The notes: generated from the letters alone by a model not told the origin. Shown: positions 1 to 9,814, counted from the stretch's first letter. The stretch: DNA of 64,000 nt from Streptomyces sp. NBC_00271 (GCF_036178845.1 NZ_CP108070.1:8494001-8558000); one strand, 5' to 3'. Translations and numbers: made by a program.

Positions 1-3000
1 GCGGTGAACGTGCCGTAGCCGCCGAGTGCGGTGTCGCCGATCAGTTGCCCGTCCGCGTACAGCTTGCCCTTCGCGGTGTCCAGAACGTTGTCCGCGTATC
101 CGTAGTGGCCCGGTGTGGCATCGCTCAACTCCGGGATACGGAAGGTGAGTTTGTCACCGGTGCGTTGGGAGAGGCCGGACTGCTGAGCGGTTGCCGGGCG
201 GACGACCTGGCCCAGCCAGTCCTCGGTGGGCTGCTTGCCCGCCTTGTCGAAGGTCCGCACGGGACCCCACTGAGGCTGGTTCGCCTTCCAGTTGGGATAG
301 ACGGCGTGCCAGATCCGGTTGTCGGAGACGTTGTAGTACTCGGTGCGCTCCGTGCCGAGCCGCACGTTGGTGGTGGTCGCGATGTCGGCACTCTGCCAGG
401 GGCGGTACCGGTACACGGCGTCCTTGCCGACATCCCCGGCCCCGGTCCCGCGGTAACGAACCGTCTGCTTCACCGTGTTGGAGCTGTCCAGGTTGTACGT
501 CTGGTTCGCCGAGACGGCTCCCACCTGCGGGAACATCACGTTGTACACATACGGACTGACCGGAGTGCCGGCCAGCTTCAGCTTGACCTTCTTCCCGCTC
601 TTCAGCAGGGCGCCGAGCTTCGCGCCGTCCTCGCCGGTGGCGAGCATCAGCGGGACAGTCATGCTCTGCACGGAGCCGAGCCAGTATCCGGGCGTCTCGC
701 GGTAGGCGAGGACGTAACCGGCCCCGGCCGCGGTCGCGTTGGCCAGCGCCTCGTCCGCCGTCGCACCGGCGCCCACCCGGACGACCGCCACCTTGCCCTT
801 GACGTCGAGTCCCTTGAAGTCGGCAGCGGTTCCGGCGCCCGCGTCCACCGCCCGCACCGTGTGATCACCGCTGACCTTCACGGGGAGGCCGCTGTACGTC
901 TGCGCGTAGTCGAGGGGCAGCGCGTACTTCTCCGGGCCGGTGACGCTCGCCGTCAGCTCCTTGGCGTACAGCCGGAACTTCGAGGAGAACTCGAACATGC
1001 CCTGGGTGACCTTCTCGGTGGGCGCCACATAGATGTGGTCGGTCCACCAGCCCTGGCTGTAGGTCACCCCGAAGGCAGTGCCCGGGCCTTCCCGGTGCCA
1101 GTTGGTGCTGAAGCCCTGGAACTCGGAGTCCTCCTTGGTCTTCGGCTTGATCTCGACCGCCTTGCGGGCGTCGAGGACGACCTCGGTGTCACGGTCGACC
1201 TTGATCTCCGGATCGCCGACGACCGAGGTGTTGACCTCCAGTCCGGCCGCGTCCCGCTGCGAGATCCAGGACGCCGTGGAGTACGTACCGGCCGGCACCT
1301 TGAAGATGTAGCCGCTGCCGATGAACCCGTAGGTGTCGGGATACGCGCCGTTCAGCTCCTGCAGCATGAAGATCGACGAAGACTTGGTCGGCTTGCCGTC
1401 ACGGCCCAGCAGCGACACCTTCAGGTCGTAGGTCTTCGGCAGCTTCTCGAAGCCGATGGCCGTGGTGACGAGGACGCCGTCGGCGCTCGCGGTGATGTGG
1501 CCCGTGTACCGGCCCGTCGCCTCCTTCGCCGGGTCGACCGTGACCGCGACGGTGGCGGTGCCCTTCGCCGGGACGGTCACCGTGTCCGCGTTCGGTGTGG
1601 CGTCGCGAAGTGACGAGGACACCTTCAACTCCACCGCTTTGTCGGTGGTGTTGGTGTACGTGATGTCCTTGTCGGCGGCCTCGGTGTCGGTTTCCTCGTA
1701 CTTGCCGAAGCTCAGCGTCGGCGTCGCGAAGACGCCCTGGTTGACGGCCCGTACGGCGTCGACCCGGCCGTCGCCCTGCTCGAAGACGTCGGCGTCCGGC
1801 ATGGTCTTCGCCGTGGTCGCCAGCGCCTGCTTGATCTGTTGGCCCGTCCAGTCGGGGTGGGCCTGGGCGACCAGCGCCGCGGCGCCCGCGACATGCGGGG
1901 TGGCCATCGACGTACCGCTCGCGGTCGTGTAGTAGTCGTCGACCGGCGTACCACCAGGCATGCTGGTGCCCGCGGCGCGGGCCGCGGTGATGGCCACGCC
2001 GGGCGCGGTGATCTCCGGCTTGACCGCGTAATCACCGGCACGCGGACCGCGGCTGGAGAACGAGGCCAGCTTGTCGGACTTGTCCACGGCGCCCACTGTC
2101 AGCGCGGAGTCGGCGATGCCCGGGGTGCCGACGGTCTGCTCGGACGGGCCGGAGTTGCCCGCCGCGATCACGAAGAGGATGCCGGTGGACTCGGACAGCT
2201 TGTCGACGGTCTCGCTCAGGATGTCGGAGGGGCCGGTGGCGTCACCGCCCAGCGACATCGACACGATCTTCGCGCCGGATGTGGCCGCCCACTCCATGCC
2301 CGCGATGATCCAGGAGTCCTGGCCGTGGCCGGTGTTGTCGAGCACCTTGCCGACGCGCAGTTGCGCGCCCGGTGCCACGCCCTTGCGCTTGCCGTCCGAG
2401 GCCGCGCCCGAGCCGACGATCGTGGACGCCACATGGGTGCCGTGACCGTGACCGTCCTGCACCGTCTCGCCCGGTACGAAGCTCTGCGTCTCGGCGATCT
2501 TGCCCGCCAGATCCGGGTGCCCGGTGTCCACGCCGGTGTCCAGGACCGCGACGTCGACGCCCTTGCCGTCGTAGCCCGACTTCCACACCTCGGGTGCGCC
2601 GATCTGCGGCACGCTGACGTCGAGGGACGCCTGTACCTTGCCGTCGAGCCAGATCTTGTCGATGCCCTCGCCGAGTTGCCTGGCGGCCTTGGTGCTCGGT
2701 TGGGTGCCGAGAGCGGGGGCGATGTCGGCCCAGAAGGAGGTCGACTTCTTCGCGCTCAGCGCGGCCCCGTCGATCGCGGGCAGCTTGAGCGTCCGGCGTG
2801 CGCCGTCGGGGATCGCGCTGCCGCTCTTGTACGTCGCGATCACCGGGGTGGTGCCGGTCTTCGCGTCCGCGTATCCCTGCTTCACCAGCTGGGTGACGTT
2901 GAACAGGGCCGGGTCGAGACGGCCCGCCTTCACCAGCGGGATCGCGTCCGCCGGCAGGACACTGATCTCGCCGTCGCGCTCGCTCGACAGGAATGTGGCG

Positions 3001-3227
3001 GCCTCTCGGCCCTTGCCGCGCTGGACGTCGACGGCGTACTTCCCGTCCGGTCCGGCGGTGAGCGACACGGTGTCGCCGGTGATGAGGGTGACGGTCCGGG
3101 TGCTGCCCTGCGCCGTGCCCGGTGGGGCGTCGGGCGAGGGGGTCGGGGCCGCTGCCGAGGGGGCGATCGCACCCGCGAGCAGAGCGGCGGCGCCTGCCAT
3201 GGCCCAGAGGGCGTGGAGTCTTCGCAT
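1..3227 (-). CDS. Secreted S8 family serine peptidase (C-terminus outside window)
   Basis: Subtilisin-family exopeptidase or protease with an N-terminal Sec signal peptide (MRRLHALWAM then an Ala-rich core and SAAAP). The catalytic motifs are visible on the minus strand: VAVLDTGVDTGHPDL (Asp) near 2535, GHGTHVAS (His) near 2440 and GTSMATPHVAG (Ser) near 1910. The region downstream, to the window edge, aligns with the beta-rich and PA-domain parts of the neighbouring paralogue, but the C-terminus is cut by the window start. The ATG at 3225-3227 is chosen because it opens the signal peptide and follows an AAGGAAA stretch. This is the second of two tandem paralogues; the other is intact at 3518-7186. 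Sequence and promoter similarity indicate recent tandem duplication. The substrate is unknown; an extracellular role is inferred from the signal peptide. Confidence 0.92.
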   Translation of the reverse strand, partial: MRRLHALWAMAGAAALLAGAIAPSAAAPTPSPDAPPGTAQGSTRTVTLITGDTVSLTAGPDGKYAVDVQRGKGREAATFLSSERDGEISVLPADAIPLVKAGRLDPALFNVTQLVKQGYADAKTGTTPVIATYKSGSAIPDGARRTLKLPAIDGAALSAKKSTSFWADIAPALGTQPSTKAARQLGEGIDKIWLDGKVQASLDVSVPQIGAPEVWKSGYDGKGVDVAVLDTGVDTGHPDLAGKIAETQSFVPGETVQDGHGHGTHVASTIVGSGAASDGKRKGVAPGAQLRVGKVLDNTGHGQDSWIIAGMEWAATSGAKIVSMSLGGDATGPSDILSETVDKLSESTGILFVIAAGNSGPSEQTVGTPGIADSALTVGAVDKSDKLASFSSRGPRAGDYAVKPEITAPGVAITAARAAGTSMPGGTPVDDYYTTASGTSMATPHVAGAAALVAQAHPDWTGQQIKQALATTAKTMPDADVFEQGDGRVDAVRAVNQGVFATPTLSFGKYEETDTEAADKDITYTNTTDKAVELKVSSSLRDATPNADTVTVPAKGTATVAVTVDPAKEATGRYTGHITASADGVLVTTAIGFEKLPKTYDLKVSLLGRDGKPTKSSSIFMLQELNGAYPDTYGFIGSGYIFKVPAGTYSTASWISQRDAAGLEVNTSVVGDPEIKVDRDTEVVLDARKAVEIKPKTKEDSEFQGFSTNWHREGPGTAFGVTYSQGWWTDHIYVAPTEKVTQGMFEFSSKFRLYAKELTASVTGPEKYALPLDYAQTYSGLPVKVSGDHTVRAVDAGAGTAADFKGLDVKGKVAVVRVGAGATADEALANATAAGAGYVLAYRETPGYWLGSVQSMTVPLMLATGEDGAKLGALLKSGKKVKLKLAGTPVSPYVYNVMFPQVGAVSANQTYNLDSSNTVKQTVRYRGTGAGDVGKDAVYRYRPWQSADIATTTNVRLGTERTEYYNVSDNRIWHAVYPNWKANQPQWGPVRTFDKAGKQPTEDWLGQVVRPATAQQSGLSQRTGDKLTFRIPELSDATPGHYGYADNVLDTAKGKLYADGQLIGDTALGGYGTFT

Positions 3228-3345
3228 CTGTGGGCTTTTCCTTCCCTTGAAAGACCTGGTGAGGTCTGGACCACTGTGCGGGCCGGGGGAGAAGAGGCTC
3301 AAGGGATTCCTGTGGCCGGGCAGTGCCAATGCCCTCTTCGGTCAC
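3228..3345 (-). repeat. Duplicated promoter/leader segment, copy 1
   Basis: About 115 bases upstream of the first S8 peptidase are nearly the same as the bases upstream of the second (7187-7305). Both contain CTTGAG, the GGTCCAGACC core and CTCAAGGGATTCCTGTGGCC. The duplication therefore included the control region, so the two peptidases probably respond to the same signal. Confidence 0.85.
3260..3275 (-). promoter_or_regulatory. Candidate DasR-like operator of peptidase 1
   Basis: In gene orientation this reads AGTGGTCCAGACCTCA. It matches 13 of 16 positions of the GlcNAc-responsive DasR box A(G/C)TGGTCTAGACCA(G/C)T as I remember it. It lies 33-48 bases before the start codon, where a repressor would block transcription. 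Binding is inferred; the right half-site is imperfect. Confidence 0.35.
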
Positions 3346-3439
3346 GGGAGTTGGCGAACAGGGCGCCGCTCGGACGGCTGCGGCACCGGCAGCCGCGGCA
3401 CCGGCAGTCGCGGGTCCGGCAGAGGCGTCCGTCGAAGGC

Positions 3440-3481
3440 GAAGACCCCCACCGCGAACCAGCGGCTCGCGGCAGGGGTCCT
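3440..3481 (-). terminator. Probable terminator of peptidase 2
   Basis: AAGACCCC and GGGGTCCTT can pair around a GC-rich centre about 40-75 bases beyond the stop codon of the peptidase at 3518-7186. The intergenic stretch 3360-3420 also holds short direct repeats of GGCACCGGCAG type. There is no T tract. Confidence 0.45.
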
Positions 3482-3517
3482 TCTCGTCAGGCCTGTTGCA
3501 CGGGTGTGTGCGTTGGT

Positions 3518-6500
3518 CTACTTCAGGCCATAGGCCCGCAGCACGGTCTGGTCGATCTGGTTTCCGGCACTGTCGGAGGCCAGCACCCGCAGCGACACGA
3601 ACTCCGCTCCCTTCGGGTGCCTGATCTCCGCCCGGCCGTGGCGGACCAGCACCCCCTTCCAGGACGCGCCGTCGTCGTACGACACCCAGGCCTTCAGCGA
3701 ACCGGCCTTGACGCTCCCCGCCTGGTCCCGGAGGGAGAGTCCGAGCTTCGTCTTCTTCCTGGCCTCGGCGCGGTTGAGTAGATCGAGCCCGTGCAGGTCG
3801 TAGTCGACGGAGAGCACCGGCAGCGCCGTCTGCGTGGTCGTGTGCGCCGAGGCGAAGGACCACTCGGTGTGCGTGCTGGTCGAGTACCGCGCCCAGTCGG
3901 CCCTGCGCTGGGCGTCGAGCACGAAGCGGTACGAGGTCTGCGCCGCCGGGACGGTGAAGACGCCGTACCCGCCGATGAGCGAGTCGCCGACCAGCTGTCC
4001 GTCCGCGTACAGCTTGCCCTTCGCGGTGTCCTGCGTGCCGTCCACGTATCCGTAGTGGCCAATCGTGGAATCACCGAACTCTGGCACGGACATGGTGAGT
4101 TGGTCACCGGTGCGCTGCGAGGGTCCGTACTCCTCGCTGCTCACTGGGCGGACGACCTGGCGCAGCCAGTCCTCGGCGGCTTCCGTGCCCGCCTTGTCGA
4201 AGGTCCGCAGCGGACTCCACTGGCCCTTGCTCGCCCGCCAGTCGGGGTAGACGACATGCCAGGTGCGGGTGTCGGGGTCGACGTTGTAGTACTCGGTGCG
4301 CGAGGTACCGAGTTGCATGTACTCGCCGCTGTCGGCGGAGAAGAGCTGATAGGGGCGGAACGTGTAAGCGGTGTCGTAGCCCATCTCGCCGGCCGCGCCC
4401 GCGTAGTAACGGGCCGTCCGCTTCACGGTGTTGGAGCTGTCGACGCGGTACGTCTGGTTCGCGGAGACGGCGCCCTTCTGCGCGAACAGCACGTTGTAGA
4501 CGTACGGACTGACCGGCGTGCCGCCCAGCTTCAGTGTGACCTTCTTGCCGGTCCGCAGCAGGCTGGTGAGCTTGGCGCCCTCCTCGCCGGTGGCGATCAC
4601 GAGGGGCACGGTGGTCGCGTGGTCCACGGCTTCGAGCCAGAAGCCGGGTGTCTTGCGGTAGGTGATGAGATAACCGGCCCCGGCCGCGGTCGCGTTGGCC
4701 AGGGCGGCATCCGACCGCTCGGTCGCGCCGAGCCCGACCACCGCCACCTTGCCCTTGACGTCGAGCCCCGCGAAGTCGGCCGCGGTGCCGCCGCCCGCGT
4801 CGACCGCCCGCACGGTGTGGCTACCGCTGATCTTCGTCGGGAAGTCGTTGTACGTCTGCGAGTAGTACATCGACAGCGGAAGCTTCTCCGGGCCGACGAC
4901 GCTCGCCGTCAACTCCTTCGCGTACAGGCGGAACTTGGAGTAGAACTCGAAGCTGCCCCGAGTGACCGGCTTGGTCGGCGCCACGTAGATGTGCTTGGTC
5001 CACCAGCCCTGGCCGTAGGACATCCCGAAGGAGCTGCCCGGCCCTTCGCGGTGCCAGGAGGTGGTGAAGCCCTTGGACTCGGAGTCCTCCCTCGTCTTCG
5101 GCTTGATCTCCACCGCCTTGCGGGCGTCGAGGGTGATCGTGGTGTCCCCGTCGACCTTGATCTCGGGATCGCCGACGACCGAGGTACCGATGGCCACGCC
5201 GCCCCCGTCGCGGTCGTAGATCCAGGTCCCGATGGAGTACGTGCCGGCCGGGACCTGCCAGGTGTTGACGGCGGTCATGAATCCGTACTGGTTGGAGATC
5301 GCGCCGTTCAACTCCTGCATGGTGTACAGCGCGGACCCGGTGATCGGCTGTCCGTCGCGGCCGATCAGGTTCACCTTCAGCTCGAACGCCTTCGGAGCCT
5401 TCTCGAAGCCGACGCCCGTGGTGACCAGGGCGCCGTCGCCGCTCGCCGTGACGTGACCCGAGTACCGGCCCTGGTCCTCCTTCGTGGGATCGACGGAGAC
5501 CGGGACGGTGGCGGTGCTGTGCGCGGGCACGGTCACCGAACCGGCGCCGGGCGCGGCCTCGGCCAGGGTCGAGGCGAGCTTCAACTCCACCGCCTTGTCG
5601 GTGGTGTTGGTGTACGTGATGTCCTTGCTGTCGATGCCGGTGGCATCGTCGTCGTACGTGCCGAAGCTCAGCGTCGAGGTCCCGAAGACGCCCTGCTCGA
5701 CCGCCCGGACCGCGTCCACCCGGCCGTCGCCCTGCTGGTAGACGTCCGCGTCCGACTGCGTCTTGGCGGTACTGGCCAGATCCGCCTTGATCTGCTCGCC
5801 CGTCCAGTCCGGATGCGCCTGTGCCACCAGCGCCGCCGTGCCCGCCACGTGCGGGGTCGCCATCGACGTACCGCTCGCGGTCGTGTAGTGGTCGTCGACC
5901 GGCGTGCCCATGGAGGTGCCGGAGGCGCGGGCCGCGGTGATGTTCACGCCCGGGGCGGTGATCTCCGGCTTGATCGCCGAGTCGCCCAGGCGCGGGCCAC
6001 GGCTGGAGAAGGACGCCAGGTGGTCCGACTTGTCCACCGCGCCCACGGTCAGCGCCGAGTCGGCGATGCCCGGCGTGCCAACGGTCTGGTCGGAGGGACC
6101 CGCGTTGCCCGCCGCGATGACGAACAGGGCTCCGGTGGACGCCGAGAGCCGGTCCACCGTCTCGCTCAGCGGATCCGACGGGCCGGACGCCGTACCGCCC
6201 AGGGACATCGACACGACCTTCGCGCCGGAGTGGGCGGCCCACTCCATGCCCGCGATGATCCACGACTCCTGGCCGTGTCCGGTGTCGTCGAGTACCTTGC
6301 CGACCGCCAGTTCCGCGCCCGGCGCCACGCCCTTGTACCGGCCGCCGGAGGCCGCGCCCGAGCCGACGAGGGTGGATGCCACGTGCGTTCCATGGCCGAA
6401 TCCGTCCTGTATCCCTTCGTCGGGTACGAAGCTCTCGGACTCCGCGATCCTGCCCGCGAGGTCCGGGTGTCCGGTGTCCACGCCGGTGTCCAGGACGGCG

Positions 6501-7186
6501 ATCTTGACGCCCTTGCCGTCGAAACCGGCCTTCCACACGTCGGGAGCGCCGATCTGCGGGACGCTGACGTCGAGGGACGCCGAGACCTTGGCGTCCAGCC
6601 ACAGCTTGTCGAGGCCGTCGCCGAGCCGCCGGGCGGCCCGCGCGGTGGGGGAGGTGCCGGGGGCCGGGGCGATGTCCGCCCAGAACGTGGTCGACGCGGT
6701 CGACTTCTTCGCGCTCAGCGCGGCGCCGCCGATACCCGGCAGGGCGCGCGTCCGGCGCGCGCCCTCGGGGGTCTCGGCGCCCTTCTCGTAGGTGGCGATC
6801 AGCGGGATGGCGCCGGTCTTCTCGTCGGCGTATCCCTGCTCGACGAGTTGGCTGATGTTGAAGAGGGCCGGGTCGAGGCGGCCCGCCTGGACGAGCGGGA
6901 TCGCATCGTCGGGTGTGACGCTGACCTCGCCCTTCTGCTCGGTGGTCACGAAGTTGACGCCTTCGCGGCCCTTGCCGTGCCGGACGTCGACGGCGTACTT
7001 CCCATCCGCGCCGCCGGTGAGGGAGACCGTGTCTCCGGTGATGAGGGTGACGGTCCGGGTACTGCCCTGCGCCGCGCCCGATGAGGGGTTCGACGAGGGG
7101 GTCGGGGCCGCTGCCGAGGGCGCGACGGCACCCGCGAGCAGAGCGGCGGCGCCTGCCATGGCCCAGAGGGCGTGGAGTCTTCGCAT
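3518..7186 (-). CDS. Secreted S8 family serine peptidase with PA domain
   Basis: Extracellular subtilisin-like peptidase of about 1222 residues. A Sec signal peptide (residues 1-27) is followed by a propeptide-like region (to about 200) and the S8 domain with the full triad: Asp233 in VAVLDTGVDTG, His265 in GHGTHVAS and Ser441 in GTSMATPHVAG, with oxyanion Asn361 in AAGNAGP. The remainder is beta-rich and includes a protease-associated (PA) segment (GLDVKGKVAVVGLGATERSD). At more than 1200 residues it belongs to the large Streptomyces S8 group. The ATG at 7186 is preferred over a TTG at 7357 because it opens the signal peptide and follows GGGGAGGAAAG. It is the tandem paralogue of the peptidase at 1-3227. 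Substrate unknown. Confidence 0.95.
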   Translation of the reverse strand: MRRLHALWAMAGAAALLAGAVAPSAAAPTPSSNPSSGAAQGSTRTVTLITGDTVSLTGGADGKYAVDVRHGKGREGVNFVTTEQKGEVSVTPDDAIPLVQAGRLDPALFNISQLVEQGYADEKTGAIPLIATYEKGAETPEGARRTRALPGIGGAALSAKKSTASTTFWADIAPAPGTSPTARAARRLGDGLDKLWLDAKVSASLDVSVPQIGAPDVWKAGFDGKGVKIAVLDTGVDTGHPDLAGRIAESESFVPDEGIQDGFGHGTHVASTLVGSGAASGGRYKGVAPGAELAVGKVLDDTGHGQESWIIAGMEWAAHSGAKVVSMSLGGTASGPSDPLSETVDRLSASTGALFVIAAGNAGPSDQTVGTPGIADSALTVGAVDKSDHLASFSSRGPRLGDSAIKPEITAPGVNITAARASGTSMGTPVDDHYTTASGTSMATPHVAGTAALVAQAHPDWTGEQIKADLASTAKTQSDADVYQQGDGRVDAVRAVEQGVFGTSTLSFGTYDDDATGIDSKDITYTNTTDKAVELKLASTLAEAAPGAGSVTVPAHSTATVPVSVDPTKEDQGRYSGHVTASGDGALVTTGVGFEKAPKAFELKVNLIGRDGQPITGSALYTMQELNGAISNQYGFMTAVNTWQVPAGTYSIGTWIYDRDGGGVAIGTSVVGDPEIKVDGDTTITLDARKAVEIKPKTREDSESKGFTTSWHREGPGSSFGMSYGQGWWTKHIYVAPTKPVTRGSFEFYSKFRLYAKELTASVVGPEKLPLSMYYSQTYNDFPTKISGSHTVRAVDAGGGTAADFAGLDVKGKVAVVGLGATERSDAALANATAAGAGYLITYRKTPGFWLEAVDHATTVPLVIATGEEGAKLTSLLRTGKKVTLKLGGTPVSPYVYNVLFAQKGAVSANQTYRVDSSNTVKRTARYYAGAAGEMGYDTAYTFRPYQLFSADSGEYMQLGTSRTEYYNVDPDTRTWHVVYPDWRASKGQWSPLRTFDKAGTEAAEDWLRQVVRPVSSEEYGPSQRTGDQLTMSVPEFGDSTIGHYGYVDGTQDTAKGKLYADGQLVGDSLIGGYGVFTVPAAQTSYRFVLDAQRRADWARYSTSTHTEWSFASAHTTTQTALPVLSVDYDLHGLDLLNRAEARKKTKLGLSLRDQAGSVKAGSLKAWVSYDDGASWKGVLVRHGRAEIRHPKGAEFVSLRVLASDSAGNQIDQTVLRAYGLK

Positions 7187-7305
7187 CTGTGGGCTTTCCT
7201 CCCCTTGAGAGACCTGGTGAGGTCTGGACCAGCGTGCGGGCCGAGCGCGAAGGGGCTCAAGGGATTCCTGTGGCCGGGCCGTGCCAACGCCCCCTTCGGC
7301 CACCG
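7187..7305 (-). repeat. Duplicated promoter/leader segment, copy 2
   Basis: Counterpart of 3228-3345, differing by scattered substitutions. It lies in the divergent gap between peptidase 2 and the response regulator gene, so only part of that gap was duplicated. Confidence 0.85.
7218..7233 (-). promoter_or_regulatory. Candidate DasR-like operator of peptidase 2
   Basis: In gene orientation GCTGGTCCAGACCTCA, keeping the TGGTCCAGACC core of copy 1 but with a weaker outer half-site. Same position relative to the start codon as in copy 1. DasR binding is an inference from motif similarity. Confidence 0.3.
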
Positions 7306-7403
7306 GGGTTGAGGACCGCCGGGTCCTCCCACGAGGCCCTTCGCACGGCTGCGGCAAAGTCGGAACACAGGGTTCTCCCAGCGAACCGGGACAGGATCGT
7401 CAT

Positions 7404-8267
7404 ATGTCTGGCACCCGAAGCGAACGTCTCCACGCCACACGCGCCCCCGGCGACCCCATCGGTGGCCACCGCGTCCCCGGTGAGCGTGTCCGCAGCGACG
7501 ACGTCCGCGTGCGCGGCGAGCGCGACGGGGGCGAGCGCCTCCGCGGCGGACGTGACGGCGGCGAGCGGCCCCGTGTCCGCGTGCTGATCGTCGACGACGA
7601 ACCCGCACTCACCGAACTGCTGTCCGTGGCCGTCACCGAGGCGGGCTGGCGGCCCTACCCGGTCGCCGACGGGCACAGCGCCCTGCGCGCCGCCCGCGGC
7701 TGCGCCCCGCACGCGGTCGTGCTCGACGGGATGCTGCCCGACCTCGACGGGATCCAGGTGCTGCGCAGGCTGCGGTACGAGAACCCGAGACTGCCCGTCC
7801 TCATGCTGACCGCGCGCGACGCGCTGGAGCACCGCATCGACGGCCTGTCCTCGGGCGCCGATGACTACGTGACCAAGCCCTTCTCCCTGGAGGAGGTCGT
7901 CCTGCGGCTGCGCGGACTGCTGCGCAGGGCCGGCGCCGAACCGCTCCGGGCCGACGACTCCGTCCTGGTGCTCGGTGATCTCGTCCTGAGCGAGGAGACC
8001 CGCGAAGTGCGCCGCGACGGTACGCCGATCCAGCTCACCGCCAAGGAGTTCGACCTGCTCGGCCTGCTGCTCGGCCACCCGCGTCAGGTGCTGAGCAAGG
8101 CCCAGATCCTCGACCACGTGTGGAGCAACTCCTTCGACGGCGGCGGCAACCTCGTCGAGGTCTACATCTCCAGCCTGCGCCGGAAGATCGACAAGGGGCG
8201 GACCCCGATGATCCACACCGTGCGCGGAGTGGGGTACGCGATCCGCCCGGTGGAGGACGGGAGATGA
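7404..8267 (+). CDS. OmpR/PhoB-type response regulator
   Basis: DNA-binding response regulator (287 aa). The receiver domain covers about residues 57-175, with acidic pair Asp64-Asp65 (VLIVDDEP), phospho-acceptor Asp108 (VVLDGMLPDLDG) and the switch Lys in DYVTKPFS. The C-terminal winged helix covers about 185-285 (LTAKEFDLLGLLL, VYISSLRRKID). It has an unusual 55-residue Arg/Gly/Asp-rich N-terminal extension with RDGGER-type repeats. The ATG at 7404 follows ACAGGA at a normal distance; a start nearer residue 57 cannot be excluded. The stop overlaps the start of the histidine kinase gene (ATGA), so the two are translationally coupled. Target genes are not evident; the divergent peptidase gene is one possibility. 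Confidence 0.95.
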   Translation: MSGTRSERLHATRAPGDPIGGHRVPGERVRSDDVRVRGERDGGERLRGGRDGGERPRVRVLIVDDEPALTELLSVAVTEAGWRPYPVADGHSALRAARGCAPHAVVLDGMLPDLDGIQVLRRLRYENPRLPVLMLTARDALEHRIDGLSSGADDYVTKPFSLEEVVLRLRGLLRRAGAEPLRADDSVLVLGDLVLSEETREVRRDGTPIQLTAKEFDLLGLLLGHPRQVLSKAQILDHVWSNSFDGGGNLVEVYISSLRRKIDKGRTPMIHTVRGVGYAIRPVEDGR

Positions 8268-9814
8268 ACCTCCGACGGACCCGGCTCCCCGGACGCTCCC
8301 GACCCACGGCGCGGGCCGGACGTTCGCTGCGCACGCGGCTGCTGCTCTTCATCAGCGCCACCCTCGTCGCCGTCTGCGCCGCGATGGCCCTCACCACCGT
8401 CTTCGCCCAACGCTCTTACCTGCTCGGCAACCTGGACCAGCGCGTCACCGACGCCGCCGAGCGCAGCCAGGGCGGCCTCCAGCGCCGCAGCGGCGACGAC
8501 ACGGACCTGGGGTTCCTCAACGAACGGGGACAGGCCGTCGGCACGCTCGCCGCCCGGTTCGACGAGGGCGGTGACATCCTCGCCGCCGAGGTCGTCACCC
8601 ACGACGGCGGCCGGCAAATCCTCACCGCCGTCCAGCGCGCCGCCCTCGACGGCATCACCACCGACGGCTCCCTGCACACCCGTACCGTCCCGGGCCTCGG
8701 CAGCTACCGTGTGACCGCCCTCGGCGGCGACGGCGTCCCCGTGCTCACCGGGCTCCCCATGGGCGACGTACAGGACATGATCGGCCGGCTGGTCGCGGTC
8801 GAGGGTGTGGTGGCCGCCGTCGGCCTCACCGCCGCGGGCTGCGTCTGCGCGGTCGTCATACGGCGCCAACTGCGCCCCCTCGGACGGGTCGCCGCCACCG
8901 CCGTCGAGGTCTCCCGCTCCCCGCTGGGCCACGGCGAGGTCACCGCCCTGACCCGCGTCCCCGAACGCGACACCGACCCCGGCAGCGAGGCCGGCCAGGT
9001 CGGTGCCGCCCTCAACCGCATGATCGACCACGTGGAGTCCTCGCTCGCCGAACGCCAGCGCGGCGAGGAGGAGATGCGCCGCAGCGAGGAACGCATGCGC
9101 CGCTTCCTCGCCGACGCCAGTCATGAACTCCGTACACCTCTCGCCTCCATCGCCGGATACGCGGAACTGATGAACCGCGGCACCGAGTGGATCGAACCGA
9201 CCCTGGCCTGGCGCCGGGTCTCCGCCGAGTCGGCCCGGATGACCGGCCTCGTAGAGGACCTGCTGCTGCTCGCCCGGCTGGACGAGGGCCGGCCGCTGCA
9301 CGCGGCCGAGGTGGACCTCGCGGCACTGGTCGCCGAGGCGGTGTGGGACGCGCGGGCCGCCGGGGACACCCACAACTGGCAGCTGGCGCTGTTGCTGGAC
9401 ACCCCGGCCCTGGTCGTCGGCGACGAGGCACGGCTGCACCAGGTGGTGGCCAACCTGTTGGCCAACGCCCGTGTGCACACACCCGCCGGCACGACCGTGA
9501 TCGCCTCGGTGGAGGCCACGGAAGCGGCCTGCGTGATCCGTGTCCGCGACGACGGTCCGGGCATCCCGCAGCACCTGCTCCCGTCGGTCTTCGAACGCTT
9601 CACACGCGGCGATGTCTCGCGCGCCCGCGGCGGCCCCACGGAGGGCGGCTCCGGCCTCGGACTCGCCATCGTCGAGGCGGTCACCGTCGCCCACGGCGGT
9701 CGCATCCGCGTGGAGAGCGCCCCGGGCCGTACGGAGTTCACGCTCGAACTGCCCCCGGCCGAAGGCGCCAGGACCCCGGACCCGGCAGCCACTCGGGCAC
9801 CCGCGTCGGCCTGA
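8264..9814 (+). CDS. Membrane sensor histidine kinase
   Basis: Partner kinase of the upstream response regulator (516 aa). Transmembrane helix 1 lies at about residues 25-48 (LLLFISATLVAVCAAMALTT). It is followed by an extracytoplasmic sensor of about 120 residues, helix 2 at about 180-205, a HAMP linker, and a HisKA domain with phospho-accepting His287 (ADASHELRTPLAS). The ATPase domain shows N, G1 and G2 boxes (NLLANARVHTP, VRDDGPGIP, GGSGLGLAIVEA). The ATG overlaps the regulator's stop codon by 4 bases. The signal sensed is unknown. There is no clear terminator after the stop; the next 400 bases hold a separate promoter and the end of a TnpB element. Confidence 0.95.
   Translation: MNLRRTRLPGRSRPTARAGRSLRTRLLLFISATLVAVCAAMALTTVFAQRSYLLGNLDQRVTDAAERSQGGLQRRSGDDTDLGFLNERGQAVGTLAARFDEGGDILAAEVVTHDGGRQILTAVQRAALDGITTDGSLHTRTVPGLGSYRVTALGGDGVPVLTGLPMGDVQDMIGRLVAVEGVVAAVGLTAAGCVCAVVIRRQLRPLGRVAATAVEVSRSPLGHGEVTALTRVPERDTDPGSEAGQVGAALNRMIDHVESSLAERQRGEEEMRRSEERMRRFLADASHELRTPLASIAGYAELMNRGTEWIEPTLAWRRVSAESARMTGLVEDLLLLARLDEGRPLHAAEVDLAALVAEAVWDARAAGDTHNWQLALLLDTPALVVGDEARLHQVVANLLANARVHTPAGTTVIASVEATEAACVIRVRDDGPGIPQHLLPSVFERFTRGDVSRARGGPTEGGSGLGLAIVEAVTVAHGGRIRVESAPGRTEFTLELPPAEGARTPDPAATRAPASA

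Noticed and set aside
3791..7084. Very long open frame on the plus strand opposite the S8 peptidase
   Set aside because: It is the antisense mirror expected in high-GC DNA; its protein is Arg/Gly/Val-rich low complexity, and the minus strand has a complete peptidase.
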